Positions 1 through 11,169 of a DNA stretch of 64,000 nt are shown here, one piece after another. The DNA lies in the NCBI GenBank assembly GCA_014529385.2, contig CM043959.1, positions 12,900,809-12,964,808 of the forward strand, in the 5' to 3' direction. The DNA is from Adiantum capillus-veneris. Lineage: Eukaryota; Streptophyta; Polypodiopsida; Polypodiales; Pteridaceae. The first letter of the stretch is position 1. Every line of letters begins with the position of its first letter. The notes beneath the pieces were generated by a model. It did no database searches and was not told where the DNA came from. It was given only the letters and a program-made list of their open reading frames with translations. Position numbers and translations under genes: made by a program.

Positions 1-1536
1 CACATTGCTGGTAAGCACAATCAAGTGGTTGATGCACTTTCACGACAATCAAGAGTTAATGCGGTGTCTATAGCAACTCACTATGATCTATCTTCTATGA
101 TAGATGAGTATGCTTCTGACATTGAATTTAGAGACATAATGTTAGCACTTGCATTGGTCAAGAAAGAAGAACCATTCACCTTGCAGGATGGTTATCTTCT
201 CCATGGCAATAGGCTATGTGTTACCCACTCCCTTCGTGAGAAAGTCATGTATGAATCCCATGCTCCTCCCTATGTGGGGCATATAGGTATTCAACCTACT
301 CTTTGAGGAGTAAAGACGTACTTCTATTGGCCTACCATGAAAGTGGACATACAAGAGTATGTTTCAAAATGTGTGGTATGCCAAAAGACCAAGTATGATA
401 GAGGGAAGCAACCTGGATTAGTCCAGCCATTGCCAATCCCTAATTCACCTTAGGAGAGTATATCCATGGATTTTATCTTTGGATTATCCAAGTCTATCCA
501 TGGGAATATGGGAATATGAAAATAGTCGACAAGTTTAGTAAGCAAGCACCCTTTACTCCTGTCAAAAGACTAATAAGACACACCAAATGGCAACCCTCTT
601 TATATATGAAAATTTCAAACACCATGGATTGCCAACATCTATCGTGTCAGGTGGAGATTCTAGAATGACCAGTAATGTTTTGAAAATCTAGGTACAAGAT
701 TGAATTTCTCTTCGGCCTATCACCCACAAACGGATGGCCAAAGTGAGATAGCCAAGCTTATGATACTCCATTTACTAAGGACTTATGTTATCGAAGTAGA
801 TCAGTGCTCACAATGGGAGAAGTACTATTCCTTGTAGAGCATGCATACAAAAATACTATCCATACTACTACAAGAAAGGCACCTTTTGAGATCATAAAGG
901 GAAGACCGAAAAGTCCATTGCTACCTAAAGTATTTGGGAATATCTTCGCTACTGCTAATGAGTATAGCCGTGACCTACAAGAATCTTTCCAAAAGATTAA
1001 GGAGGCTATATCCATCTCTCAACAAAGGCAAAAGATTGTTGCTGATAAGCACATAAGGGCCTTAACATTCAAAGAAAATGATTGGGCCTTACTTAAGTTT
1101 CTCAAGGCTCGATTGAGGAAAACGACGGCGGGCAAAAATCCTACGGGCCATCAAAAGTATTATGCTAAACTAGCAAAAAGGTACTATGGTCCTTTTTGAA
1201 TCTTGAATCCAATCAATAAGATGGCTTATCAACTCAAGTTCCCAATCATTTGCTCATACACAATGATTTTCATGTGGGCCTACTTAAGCCCTACAGATGA
1301 GAGCTACCAAGAGAACCAATTATTGAAGACCCTCCAAAAATCGAAGACCAAGAAAAGGTGCCATAACCCAAAGCCATCCTTCGGCATGAAGACAAGGTAC
1401 GAGATGGTAAGATTATCCGATGGTATCTTATTAAGCTAAAAAATTATCCTTTTCAAGATGCTAGATGGATGGAAGGAATAGAACTTAAGGATAGTATGAA
1501 CCTTGTCAATGCTTATTACAATGCTACATTAGAGTA
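1..1536 (+). pseudogene. Chromovirus pol 3' part: RNase H tail, integrase, chromodomain (decayed)
   Basis: Reads in frame from base 1 as the end of RNase H (KHNQVVDALSRQ), then the integrase HHCC zinc finger (ESHAPPYVGH, later CVVC near 370-380), the first catalytic block (SMDFIFGL near 463-485), and [13 protein letters not shown] near 715-750, which holds the glutamate of the DDE triad. Residues of the integrase C-terminal half are open from 804 to 1199 and end in KRYYGPF. The tail after about 1375 reads as a chromodomain-like segment (KLKNYPFQDARWMEG). Stops at 304 and about 452 and several frameshifts between 510 and 800 mean it is dead. A chromodomain after integrase defines chromoviruses, which use it to bind histone marks when they integrate. 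The gag, protease and RT parts lie outside the window to the left. Confidence 0.88.
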
Positions 1537-1899
1537 AGCAAATGTATATGTTTCTTTTAAATGACCAATGTTTTTGTCTTATAAGACTAATTGTCTTTTT
1601 TATTGTGTACAAATTCAAGTAGTATGCATGCTTAGAATCATGTTTGTGATGACGATGTCTCTCAAACACCAAGTAGAATCTGTCACTCTACTTTGGGAGA
1701 ATGAAATGGACTCAAGAGCAAACATGCTTGTGGCAGCTAAGTCTGCCAAGCCCTTAATGGAGTAGTCATCCATCTTGGAATGATGTTGTAGGGTAAAAAG
1801 GGATTCTCTACCCACTAAGAAACATCGACTAATGACTAAGGATTTATCTCTTCTACCTCATAGTAGTCGAGGACAACTATGATTTCAAGAGAGAGCTAA
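1537..1899 (+). other. 3' untranslated spacer and polypurine tract of the left chromovirus
   Basis: No coding signal. The end carries the arrangement often seen at the 3' end of plant chromoviruses: a GTCGAGGACAACT stretch at 1866-1878 followed by a purine-rich run at about 1886-1899 (AAGAGAGAGCTAA) directly before TGTCATAAAA. The purine run is the likely primer for plus-strand DNA synthesis. Confidence 0.6.
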
Positions 1900-2520
1900 T
1901 GTCATAAAATCTAATATCTAACCAACCCAAATGATTTTCTCATATTAAAAATGATCATTTAATGTCGGAATAAACGGGAACAAGGGTTAGAATATAGACA
2001 TGTGCTTATGGATCTATCTCAACACGGGACGAAAGGTAATGGGTCCAAATGGGAGATGGTCTATCAAAGAGAAATGCCAATTAATGGGGATTTAAAGACC
2101 TTAGGGTTAGCTTCATTAAGAAGACCTCCAAAGGTTTGTGTAAAAGTCCTTAGACCTTAGGTTAAAGCTAGGCCTATGCTTGAGGTGCTTGATTATTAAA
2201 AATGCATGAGATGCTTGATAACTAAGGTGCAGCTCAAGCTAGGCATGTGCTTGAAGGTCCAAGTCAATTCCTACAAGGAGGGGGCGAGCCCTTGAGGCTA
2301 GGGGGATGGTAGAGATAGAGGCCATACTCTTACTAACCCTATGCTTGATGACCAGGTGCTTAAGCAAGTAGGGGGCCAAGTTTCTTCGGCTTGAAAGTCA
2401 ACATACAAGCCTACAAATAAGGGGGTGAGCTATGCAAGTAGGGGGTGGTTGGATGACTTGTCTCTCTCCCAAAGGGAACCCCTTGCTCAAGAGGCAATAA
2501 GGACACATGTCAAGAACCTA
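1900..2520 (+). repeat. Probable start of the 3' LTR of the left chromovirus
   Basis: Begins with TGTCATAAAATC immediately after a polypurine-like run, as expected for an LTR. Inside, loosely repeated phrases such as GGTGCTTGAT and ATGCTTGAT occur between about 2170 and 2350. No partner LTR is present and the right-hand end cannot be seen, so the extent is arbitrary on that side. No genes seen. Confidence 0.45.
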
Positions 2521-2815
2521 GCTAGGTTGCCCTCAAGGAGTGTCCAAAGCCTATTGGTTGATGCTTAGAGAGGTCCAATGAGGATTTAGCTAATTAAATT
2601 ATTTGTTTTGGAATTTATCAAGCCCTCTCTCTCAAAGAGTTTCAAAAGGAGGACACTTTCCAAAGACTACCTCTACTGCTTGACTTGACCCAAGCTTGTG
2701 ATTGGCTAGGCTTGAGAGAGCCAATGAGCAAAAAGCATGAGCTAAAATGAAGGGGTCGACCCAAGCAACTAGGGGGATTGCTTGCAGGGTATACTCTCGA
2801 GACCACACACACACA

Positions 2816-2877
<62 letters not shown>

Positions 2878-3557
2878 GTGAAGTGAAAAGTGCAAGAGCT
2901 CCATCTCCTTCTCCAAGCTTGTTGAGAAGTTGAGAGACTACACCAACACTCTTGGATATGGAATGCAAATCCAACCAAGAACCATGCTTCAATGCCTAAG
3001 CTTTCCATCTTCATTACTATGCTATTATGCTGTGCTAAGCAAGAAGAGTGATGATAAGTGAGGAACTATTTCTTTCTCCTACGAATGTTTCTTCTTCCTC
3101 TTCCCTACCCTTATTCCCCGCTAGCTCTCTCCACCTTTGAAGGTGTTTGAGGCCTTGGGATTGAGGTCGGGGATGGTTAATGCTTTTACAAAGGTTATGT
3201 TATGCTCATGATACATGAATCTTTCCATCTTCATTGCATCACCTAGGTCACAAGGAACACAAAGATTGTATTTACCAAGTCTCTCTTGATGGGAGAATCT
3301 ATAATACAAAAGCCTATAAGAGCCCCAGGGGACCGGCTCCACATAAATCCGTTCCTCAACTGTTGTCAAGTTCTCTAACTCTCTCTCTTGCAAAAGTATT
3401 TTTCATGCCAAGTTAATTAAGTATTATGGTTATGTTGCTACCACTAATTAAGTTCACCCTCTATGTTCTCAAATTAGTCTCATGAAAATGATCACTCTAA
3501 TTCTCTTAATTCTCCTATTCTCAAAGTTCACAGGTCAATTTCCATTACATATAATCC
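2520..3557 (-). repeat. P-family 3' module, inverted copy of the block at 63158-64000
   Basis: The reverse complement of this block matches the plus strand at about 63158-64000 over most of its length. Shared landmarks are TTGACAACAGTTGAGGAAC, GGAGCCGGTCCCC, CTTTGTGTTCCTT, GCAATGAAGATGGAAA, a GA/CT microsatellite and ATTGGACCTC. Its start on the minus strand, TGTAATGG, would suit an LTR start, but the presumed 5' LTRs of the same family do not contain it, so it may be a 3' internal module instead. A 90-codon minus-strand ORF at 3121-3393 is open here, yet its counterpart at 63303-63590 diverges with indels, so I do not call a protein. Confidence 0.6.
2803..2872. repeat. Compound microsatellite (CA)n-(TC)n
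   Basis: A short CA run (about 2804-2816) passes into an almost pure TC run of about 52 bp at 2821-2872. It lies within the P 3' module; the copy near 63814 has a shorter tract at the same relative place. Confidence 0.95.
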
Positions 3558-3961
3558 CCATTTATCCACTAAATTAGGGTCTTGTATCTTACGATACTGT
3601 ACTCCATTTTGGTCTACATACAGGTCATCCTATTTGTTTTCTCTTACCTCCTCTTCAAAATCAATGGTATGGTCGTCTATCTGCACTGCAAAGTCCTCAT
3701 ATGGGTCCAAGTAAATCTGGATTTGTATTTTTTGGTCTTGAAGAAAGTCAGGATATGCTTGCATTTGAGTGAGGTCCATGGTCCTAATTGAGTAAAAAAG
3801 GAAGACATGTCCGAGCTTGAATCGGAGTAAGTGTCTAGCACTTTTTCCGCAATAGTTTCTAATGGTTTTCCTTGGTTTACACTCTCCTCTGTGGACGCTC
3901 TAGTCCTATTCTCTCTTAAGTCAATCGAGTTTCCCAAAATTCTACCAGATCTTAGGTTCAT
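3558..3961 (-). pseudogene. P-a gag N-terminus, truncated
   Basis: A minus-strand ORF opens with ATG at 3961 and the residues MNLRSGRIL. The plus-strand P-b copy opens with MNLRSSRIL at 41730, and both continue with ESVNQG, then CKHILTFFKT here versus YKHILTFYKT there. After one frameshift near 3720 the reading continues as YLDPYEDFAVQIDDH, matching YLDPNEEYAICIDDH in P-b. A stop codon follows shortly after and the gag reading ends near 3560, where the sequence jumps to the P 3' module. The rest of gag and all of pol are missing, so P-a is an internally deleted element. Function of the intact protein would be the retrotransposon capsid; I infer this from position upstream of zinc knuckles in P-b. 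Confidence 0.75.
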
Positions 3962-5285
3962 ATATGGACTTATTCACTCAATTGAACTGATGCTTCAAAC
4001 CTGGAAATGGGGCCTTGATTGCAACCGCAATGCTTTTGCTTTTGCTCTTGGTTCGTCGCCAAGTTGCGAGTCCCTGCACACCAGCACTCAAAACCGTATG
4101 TGATTCCATAATTACTTCAATTTGGTCAATAAGAAGTCAAAAAGATACAAAATTTCCTTTCTCTATCCCTTGATAGACTCATTGTGCAAAAAAGATGTGA
4201 ATTTTGTTCAGGCTATCTTAGGCACGCCAAAGATATCTGCACTCATAGGTAGGCTCAATTTGAACTTTCAACTCATAAATGGAGTCCTTTATGGCTTTCC
4301 AAAGACAACCCTAATGTCAAATTTGAAAAACCACTTCCATGGTGTAAGATTTATTGTTAGCGTGTCGAAGATAAATCTTCTTCTTTTTCACTTTTTTCTT
4401 GAAATTTGTGGCTTGGGCTGGATTCTTCAAGTGATTTCAAGCTTGTACCATAAATTTCACAAGGTTTTGACCCCTTACCTATGTTTTTAGCCCGTTTTGA
4501 GCATGAAGGCTGGTTTTCCCAATTCCCTTGGTGTATTGATTTTTGCACATCTCCAATTTTGATGAAACTTTCTTAGGAGCCCTTGGGTATTTCTTTTAAA
4601 AAAAGCAAAATATACCTTGTAGTGAGATTTTTATCTTCAATGCGCCGAAGATAAAAATTTTAGCATTTTTAATTGTTTTCTTCACAGCTTGATTTTTCCA
4701 CAACTTTTATGATTTATCCACACCGTGGTTTCAAGTTTTAGTATGATTTAACTTTTCCTTGTTGATTTTCTCTGAAGTCTATGGTTTTTTTCAATTTTGG
4801 GCTTCATCATCCAAATGTTTCCAAAATCAATGGGCATAGTCTAAACAAGATGGTCTACCAAATTAGTAGTTAAATTTCTGAACTTTAGTCTCAAAAAAAC
4901 CCCTTGTCTATCTTCGGCACGCCAAAGATGGATTTGACAAATTTTTTGGTTTTCTTCATTGCACCTTTGACCAGATGCACTCCTGATGGTTTTCTACTTA
5001 TCCTACTCCTACTGGACATAAGAAAGAGTGCAAAAAGTGAAAAATGCAACTTTCAATCTTGAATCCCTACTTTCTATGTAGGTATCCTTAGCGATCAGTA
5101 GCTAGTCTCAAGGATCCTATACCTAGTCGTCCTACTATCAAAAGCTCCCAAGGTCCTTACCGAGTATCTCTACTCTCAAGCACCTCTCAGCCGCGATAAA
5201 GATAGAAAATGTGTTACTCTAGCCAAAACTAGAGGAAGTAATGGAAATTCAAGTGTTTGGGTTTTTCTCTAGTCTAGGTTGCCTC
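3962..5285 (-). other. 5' leader of P-a
   Basis: Lies between the primer binding site and gag on the minus strand. The part next to the primer site resembles the P-b leader at 17430-17600; shared phrases include CTAG..AGGGAAAAAC or AGAGAAAAAC, ACTTCCTCTAG and CTAGAGT. It holds four regularly spaced palindromes (separate entry). No ORF worth calling. Confidence 0.65.
4215..4929 (-). repeat. Four spaced palindromes in the P-a leader
   Basis: Near-palindromic 20-bp sites lie at 4215-4234, 4353-4372, 4633-4652 and 4910-4929. On the minus strand the best has the arm ATCTTTGGC, a GT centre and the arm GCCGAAGAT. The third has one weaker arm and the second only one good arm. Start-to-start spacing is 138, 280 and 277 bp. 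The P-b leader carries different palindromes with the same GT centre and similar spacing. Confidence 0.8.
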
Positions 5286-5304
5286 ATCCCCAACAACGGT
5301 GCCA
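5286..5304 (-). other. Primer binding site of P-a
   Basis: The minus strand reads TGGCACCGTTGTTGGGGAT, close to the common plant LTR-element primer site TGGCGCCGTTGCCGGGGA. It sits a few bases after the likely LTR end, so a tRNA 3' end would prime reverse transcription here. Confidence 0.75.
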
Positions 5305-5306
5305 AA

Positions 5307-6124
5307 ACGTCGGGCTGACTACCAAGCCTCACCATATCAATGCTAGCAAAGCAAGAACCGCATACATAAAATGTCAATCCATGGGACGTAGCTGACCCGG
5401 CTAGTGCATGGAGGCTACAAGAGATGGCTAATCTCTCAAAAAACATGTCGCTCCTGCTTATCTAAGTCTCAAGTGTGTGTCAGACTCCAAAAGCTACTTT
5501 CTCTACCGCAACCTTATCCAAAAAAAATCGTGTAGCTACAATTTTTGAATGAAATGAAACTTGATGCTTAGCAAGGGTAGAGTATCCTCTACACTCTCAT
5601 GTGCTCAAATGTTGTTTCTGACACCCGGACCAAATCGCACATAAGATAAACAAACCGTTTTAGGGTTGTCAATTTCGGTCTCAAAAGGGCTCTATAGCTT
5701 CCTCTAGATGTGCTCTATCTATCTCTAAGGTCAAAATCCAAGTTTAGTGCGTGTATTGTGCATAGAGAGCAAAAACAACTCGTAGATGGGCACGACTAAA
5801 AGTACAATTTCATCGCGAGAAATTTACGTAGAAAGAGAGAGATTTCACTTGCAAGCGCATTGGTATTGGTATGCTCAGAAAAATAATGTAATACCATACA
5901 CAAGAGAGACAAGAGATTGAAGAAACAATAGATAGTCGTTGAGCTGCTGCAGCAACGCTTACTCTTTATTATCCAAAACTTAGGTCTTAAAGTTACAAAA
6001 ATCGGCTTTTTACCTTAGTCAAGGTGTAAAAAGGGATTCCTTGCTAGTTGGGGCTCAATATAAGATCAAGAGACTGTAGAGAATTACAACCGTGGAAGCC
6101 ATTGTCCCCTTTAGACTCACTGGT
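5307..6124 (-). repeat. 5' LTR (promoter-proximal to U5 part) of P-a
   Basis: On the minus strand this region ends at the primer site and resembles the sequence before the P-b primer site. Near the end both have CTCTTGTAGCCT, TGCACTAG, CCCATGGATTGACA and GGTTCTTGCT. At about 6005-6030 it reads GACTAAGGTAAAAAGCC, the counterpart of the P-b promoter GGCTAAGGTATAAAAGCC, so the TATA box has lost one T here. The upstream limit is unclear because a MITE-like element abuts it. Confidence 0.6.
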
Positions 6125-6301
6125 GGGTGAAAGCATGTTAACGTGTCATGCTTTTTGTGCTAGTTAGCATTTTCAAGTTAGCACATCATAGATCTTGGAG
6201 ATGTAGTTCGTGTTAGTGTACTAGTTATCATATGTCAAAATTGTGCTAGTTAGCATTGTTCGAGACATGAAAAAGTGTGACAGGTTAACATGCTTTCACC
6301 C
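6125..6301. mobile_element. MITE-like element with 18-bp terminal inverted repeats
   Basis: A 177-bp segment begins GGGTGAAAGCATGTTAAC and ends with its exact reverse complement; after one mismatch the arms continue TGTCA on both sides. TGGT lies directly outside each end and may be a 4-bp target duplication. The interior carries a 15-bp direct repeat TGTGCTAGTTAGCAT at 6156-6170 and 6242-6256, plus a related copy between them. It has no ORF. Size and structure fit a non-autonomous DNA transposon, but I cannot assign the superfamily. Confidence 0.75.
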
Positions 6302-7516
6302 TGGTACCCAATAACATTACAACAACTTTGGACTTGCGGGATTTTTCAATAATAAAATGGGTTTGATTACAATGATTAGACTTGAAAAAATGTGTGGAGT
6401 CTTGCTGGATGCCCTGCTTGATGCTCTTATTTTGCTCTTGCTAGATCTGAGTAGCTATAACAATCATTTCCACAATATAGTAACAAATCTCCTAGAAGTG
6501 ATGCGGTGAACATGAGATGGCACTCATGTATAGGGAAGTGCTAGATTATATGTGATCAGCTCACAAGGCAGGGGTAAGCCAGAAATTTGAACTTCTCATG
6601 AGGCACAATCTTTGTGAAATGATCAACAGGGTTGTCTTATGTAGACACATGAAGCCAAGCTAATGAGACGCGATGCGAGAGAGCAAATCAATTGAATAAC
6701 AAAAAATTGATAGAGTGCGTAGAATTTAGACTAACAAAAGAGAGAATCTATATTTATGAATATAATGATTACAAGAAGAGCATAGCTCATATTATAACCT
6801 CTCAATCACCCACAAACTATCTCATTCTCAATCATGATTACGATTGTACTCTTAATCACAACCATAATCGCGCAGCCTCTCCTGGTTTCAGAGACTGTCT
6901 CCCAGAATAGGTAGCCAAAGTAGGCAAAAATAAGATTGAAAAGAGAAATCCTACACAAAACCACAAAAATGACAATAAAAATATCCATATGTGCAAATTT
7001 AGAAATATTAGGAACTTTTTTTCAAGTCCTAAAATTTTGGCCATTTGTAATAGCATATATCTCCTAAACGGCTCCAAATCTGTCCGGGATTGTCTCACAT
7101 GACATTGTTCATCTCATTGCCCTCTTCGACAATCCTATGGTGCAAAAAATTCACATCCCGCTCAGATTTTCCAACAAATAACCTGCAACTTGGCAATTTC
7201 TACAAAGTGATGTAAAACAACAATTTCTCACTTTTTTTCTAAATCTACAGGTTGAAACAAATACCAAATTGATGGAATCTAAAAATATGCAAAGAATCAA
7301 TATTTTTCATTCTATTTAGTATTACATTTTCTTCATGCAACACTTTTCCAAATTTTGACCTTAATACCCTCAAAAGTAGCTCCCAAAGTGTACTCCGGGT
7401 CAAAAATTGAAAGTGAAGAAAAACAATTAGAATAAATTCTTAGATTGGAAAAACTTTAAAATGACCAAATTTTGCTTCAAACAAAAGTTATTGCTAAAAC
7501 TTTGAAAAATATTACA
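6302..7516 (-). repeat. Probable 3' LTR of the minus-strand chromovirus remnant
   Basis: On the minus strand the sequence after the chromodomain gene reads GAGGACGGAGTT, then AAGGGGAGAA, then TGTAATATTTTTC from 7516 downward. That is the usual chromovirus 3' end: conserved spacer, polypurine tract, LTR start. No second LTR copy is present and the far end cannot be placed. No genes seen; the region is AT-rich. Confidence 0.5.
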
Positions 7517-10247
7517 TTCTCCCCTTATCAAAATTAACTCCGTCCTCAGAGTTGGAAGGAGGGGTATTCAACATGCAAAACATCTAAATCAACCCAAGAG
7601 GCATCTTGTACCGGATACATATCCAACTTTACCAAAAATTCAACAAGGGTTCTACTTCTAATTTTCCTATCTCTATGATCAAGAATGGGTTCTGGTTCTA
7701 TCTTCAATAACCCATTGTCACAGATTTTATAATTCTTGTGCAAAACATTTCGAGGATTAGATACATACTTCTTGTGAATAAACTTACATGGAAAATAAGA
7801 TGTACTTTAACATGTGCAAGCAATTCAAATTTATAAGCAAATGATCCAACTCTCTTTAAAACTTTTTAAAGGACCAATAGATCTTGGAGAAATTGCCTAT
7901 CCTTACCAAGAATTAGATTAGCATGATTAGGAATGACCTTTAAGAAAACCAAATCGCCTAAGTCAAAGGATAATGGTCTCCTATGCTTATCATAATACAA
8001 TTTGTGCTTCTTTGGGCTTTCTTAACGTGACAACTAATCTTGGAAAGTTCTAGGTCCATGATCTAAAAAGCATTTGCTTAAGCCTTCTACCTAATTCTCA
8101 GGATCTAAAAAGTGTAGGGGAGTTGAACAATTACAACCATACATTACCTCAAAAGGTGCCACTTAAAAAGACACATGCCAAGAACTATTATAAGCAAACT
8201 AAACTAAAGGCAAGTAGTCTAGTCTGCCTCTCACTCATAGACATCCTAAGCATGTCTTCTACTACATGATTTTCCCATTACGTTTCCCCATTTGTTTGAG
8301 GATGAAAAGCAATGCTCATTCTTAGTTCTATTCCTATAGCCTAAAAAGTGGCCTTCCAAAAGTTAGAGGCAAATTTAGAGTTACAGTCAGATAGTATGCT
8401 TTTGAATGCAGTAAAAAAATCTCCTCAACAAACAATTCAATACCATGCAAAGCAGTATCAATCTTCTTCATTGGAAAGAAATGTGCCATTTTCATTAATC
8501 TATTGAGCGCAACAAAAATAATGTCAAAATATCCTCTAGTTGTAGGTAATGCAATGATGAATTCCATTGATATGGATTTCCACTTTTTACTAGGAACCTC
8601 TAGAGGTTGTAATTCACCAGGTAAGTGTTTATGCTCAACCTTCATCTATTGACATTATAAGCATTCATGCACATATAATAAGATATTAGCTTACATGTTT
8701 GGCCAAAAAATGAACTCTTCACTTTAGTTTTTTATTAAAACCAGGATGTCCTACAAACGGGGTGTTGTGACTTTCCCACAAAATTGGATGTTTCAAAGAG
8801 GAATTTGCGGACACACACAAGCGATCATGATAATACAAGTTACCTTTATACAAATGAATTATTCCCTCAAACATCTCTCCCACATGAGAATTCAAAAAAG
8901 AGATAATGTTAGAGTAGAAAGGATTATCATTCGCTTCACTTCTCCCACATGAGAATTCAGAAAAGAGATAATGTTAGAGTAGAAAGGATCATCATTCACT
9001 TTACTTTGAACTTGATCGTTCAAATCACTATGCACCACAAAAATCAAATTACACATAGGCCTTCGACTCAAGGCATCGATGACCTTGTTCTCTTTTCCAA
9101 CCAAATATTTAAGATCAAAATCATACTCACACAATAGTTGAAGACATCGCTTCTGCTTATTATTGAGTAATGGTTGAGTGAAAATTATTTTAAACTCTAA
9201 TGACCACTCCTTAATTCATACTTCAAACCAAGCAACAAATGATGCCAATGTTTCAAATCATGAACATTATCTCTTAATTCCAAATCATGCACATGATAAA
9301 TCACTTCCCGCCTTCTCAACTTCCTAGATTCATACGCAGCAACTCTTCCCTCTTGACGTAAGACACATCCCATTTGTTCCTTGCTTGCATCACATGTTAC
9401 CACAAAAGGTTTTCCTAATTTTTGAAATTTCAAAATACAATTTGTAGCCACCTTTTCTTTAGTGTCTCAACTGTAGCTTGACATGCTTCAGATCATACAA
9501 AACTCTTGTTTTTCTTTTTTAATTTAGTTAGAGAACTCACAATCTTAGAAATATCCTTAATAGATGCTCACTCATATTGTGCTAACCCCATGAAACTCCT
9601 CACATCTCTCACAGTTTTTGGTGTTGTCCATTCTACGATTGCCTTGACCTTATTAGGATCAATATGAATGCCCTCTTTAGAGATTATCCTCTTTAGAGAT
9701 TACCCTTCCTAGATATACAATTTCTTCATTAACAAAGGAGCATTTACTCAGTTTGGCATACAAGTGATGTTCACACATTACTTGAAGACTTTTTCTTAAA
9801 TGTAATTCATGATCCTTTTCATTCTTAGAATAAACAAAAAATATCATCCAAGAACACCAAGTCATCAAGGTAAGGATAGAATGTAGTGTTCATTAAACAT
9901 ATGAATGTTGCAGGTGCATTAGTCAAACCAAAAGCCAAAATTTTAAATTCAAAGTACCCATACCCTATATGAAAAGGGGTTTTGAGAATATCTCCTTCCT
10001 TCATTTTGATTTGGCGGTATCCAGATCGTAGATCAAGCTTTGAAAACACTTGCGCACCGTTAAGTTGACTTAACAACTCATTGATGTGCAGGAGGGGATA
10101 TTTAGTTTTAATTGTTTCGTTATTCAGACCCCTATAATCAATACACAACCTATATGTCCCATCCTTATTCCTTTGAAAAAGAATAGGACATAAGTCGATA
10201 GACATTTTGTTGTTGAAGTGGCACTTTAAGTAGAATTTTCCTTCCAT
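7517..10247 (-). pseudogene. Chromovirus pol remnant: RT, RNase H, integrase, chromodomain
   Basis: On the minus strand the order is RT, RNase H, integrase, chromodomain. RT spans about 10247-9677 and shows [41 protein letters not shown] and a damaged catalytic block ([11 protein letters not shown]). RNase H spans about 9451-8892, with VTCDASKEQMGCVL and KYLVGKENKVIDALSRR. An integrase fragment at 8645-8334 shows PSKKWKSISMEFI, where the usual first catalytic aspartate (MDF) is E. The chromodomain lies at 7743-7546, with VEFLVKLDMYPVQDASWVD. Numerous stops and frameshifts and the loss of most of the integrase core show it is dead. It runs opposite to the chromovirus at position 1 and is a different copy. 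Confidence 0.87.
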
Positions 10248-11100
10248 TTGTAGCCATCTATATATCTAGATATTTTTCATGGTCTATATATTCAAGCATT
10301 CACAACAATGCAAGACATTTTGAATTTATACACGTCAATCAACCTTCAAAATATCTCTTTATTTTGTTGTTGATTGTTGCAACATAGAAGAATCCAATAA
10401 TGATAATCTTGTAACTTGCTCTCTTCTACCTCTTCCACTGCCAAAGGAGTTCGCTCCTTTGTCTTTGCATTTTTCACAGGCATCAAGTACGCACATGCTA
10501 CATGCTTAGTTGTACTCCATAAAAATCTAAATAACATGCTTTCAACATGTTTTGAATCCAAAATACGTGCATTTATAGTGATCTAGAGCAAGCCAATAAT
10601 TTTGAACGGGGACATCAAACTCCTTATATTGGAAAGGAAAATAGTATATGTACTTATTCATTCCACCTACAGCTTTTCATGTCCTTTCATGGCCTCAACT
10701 GCTAAATCATTTAGATCCACAATTTTCATCTTTGATGTTGAAACCTATTTTGAGGATGTCAAAGATGCATTGTCTACATCCAAAATGAAACTGGTTCGCT
10801 TAGGTGCACTTTGGCTTGCTTTTTTTTAGGTGGTCGTAAAGCTTTCACCTTTTTTCCTTGCAGTGAGGAAATGATGAAGCTTTCAGGTTGATCTGTTGTG
10901 AGATCTACATTTGATTCTGCAATCTTTCATCCTTGAGAATACACGATCTCTTCTTTGCACGCAAATGCGTATGCTTGTGGAGATAGTTGAGATTCTTGAT
11001 TCATTGGGACTACAATGTCAATGAACTCCACCTCTGGATGACTATTGACTATAGAGATAGATGCTTCTACTACTTGTCCAACATCTTAAAACAGATTGTC
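10248..11100 (-). pseudogene. Decayed coding remnant upstream of the RT fragment
   Basis: The minus strand still reads openly in pieces. From about 11080 to 10830 one frame gives about 85 codons with a single TGA (segments such as VNSHPEVEFIDIVVP and QPESFIISSLQGKK), and 10561-10346 gives another 71 codons. Position upstream of RT suggests the linker, protease or an extra ORF of the same element, but I recognise no protease or zinc-knuckle motif. It could also be unrelated sequence. Confidence 0.35.
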
Positions 11101-11169
11101 ATTCTCCTTTTTTGTAATAAAAAGCTAAACAAATGAAACATGGAGAGAATCAAGGTCAACCATTTGTAC

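Noticed and set aside
2632-2992. ORFs encoding long Arg-Glu or Leu-Ser repeats (also near 15240 and 27550)
   Set aside because: They are translations of GA/CT microsatellites and have no flanking conserved protein.
3121-3393. 90-codon minus-strand ORF with a counterpart at 63303-63590
   Set aside because: DNA similarity is clear, but the protein is not preserved: indels shift the frame and substitutions are not conservative. Treated as part of a repeat.
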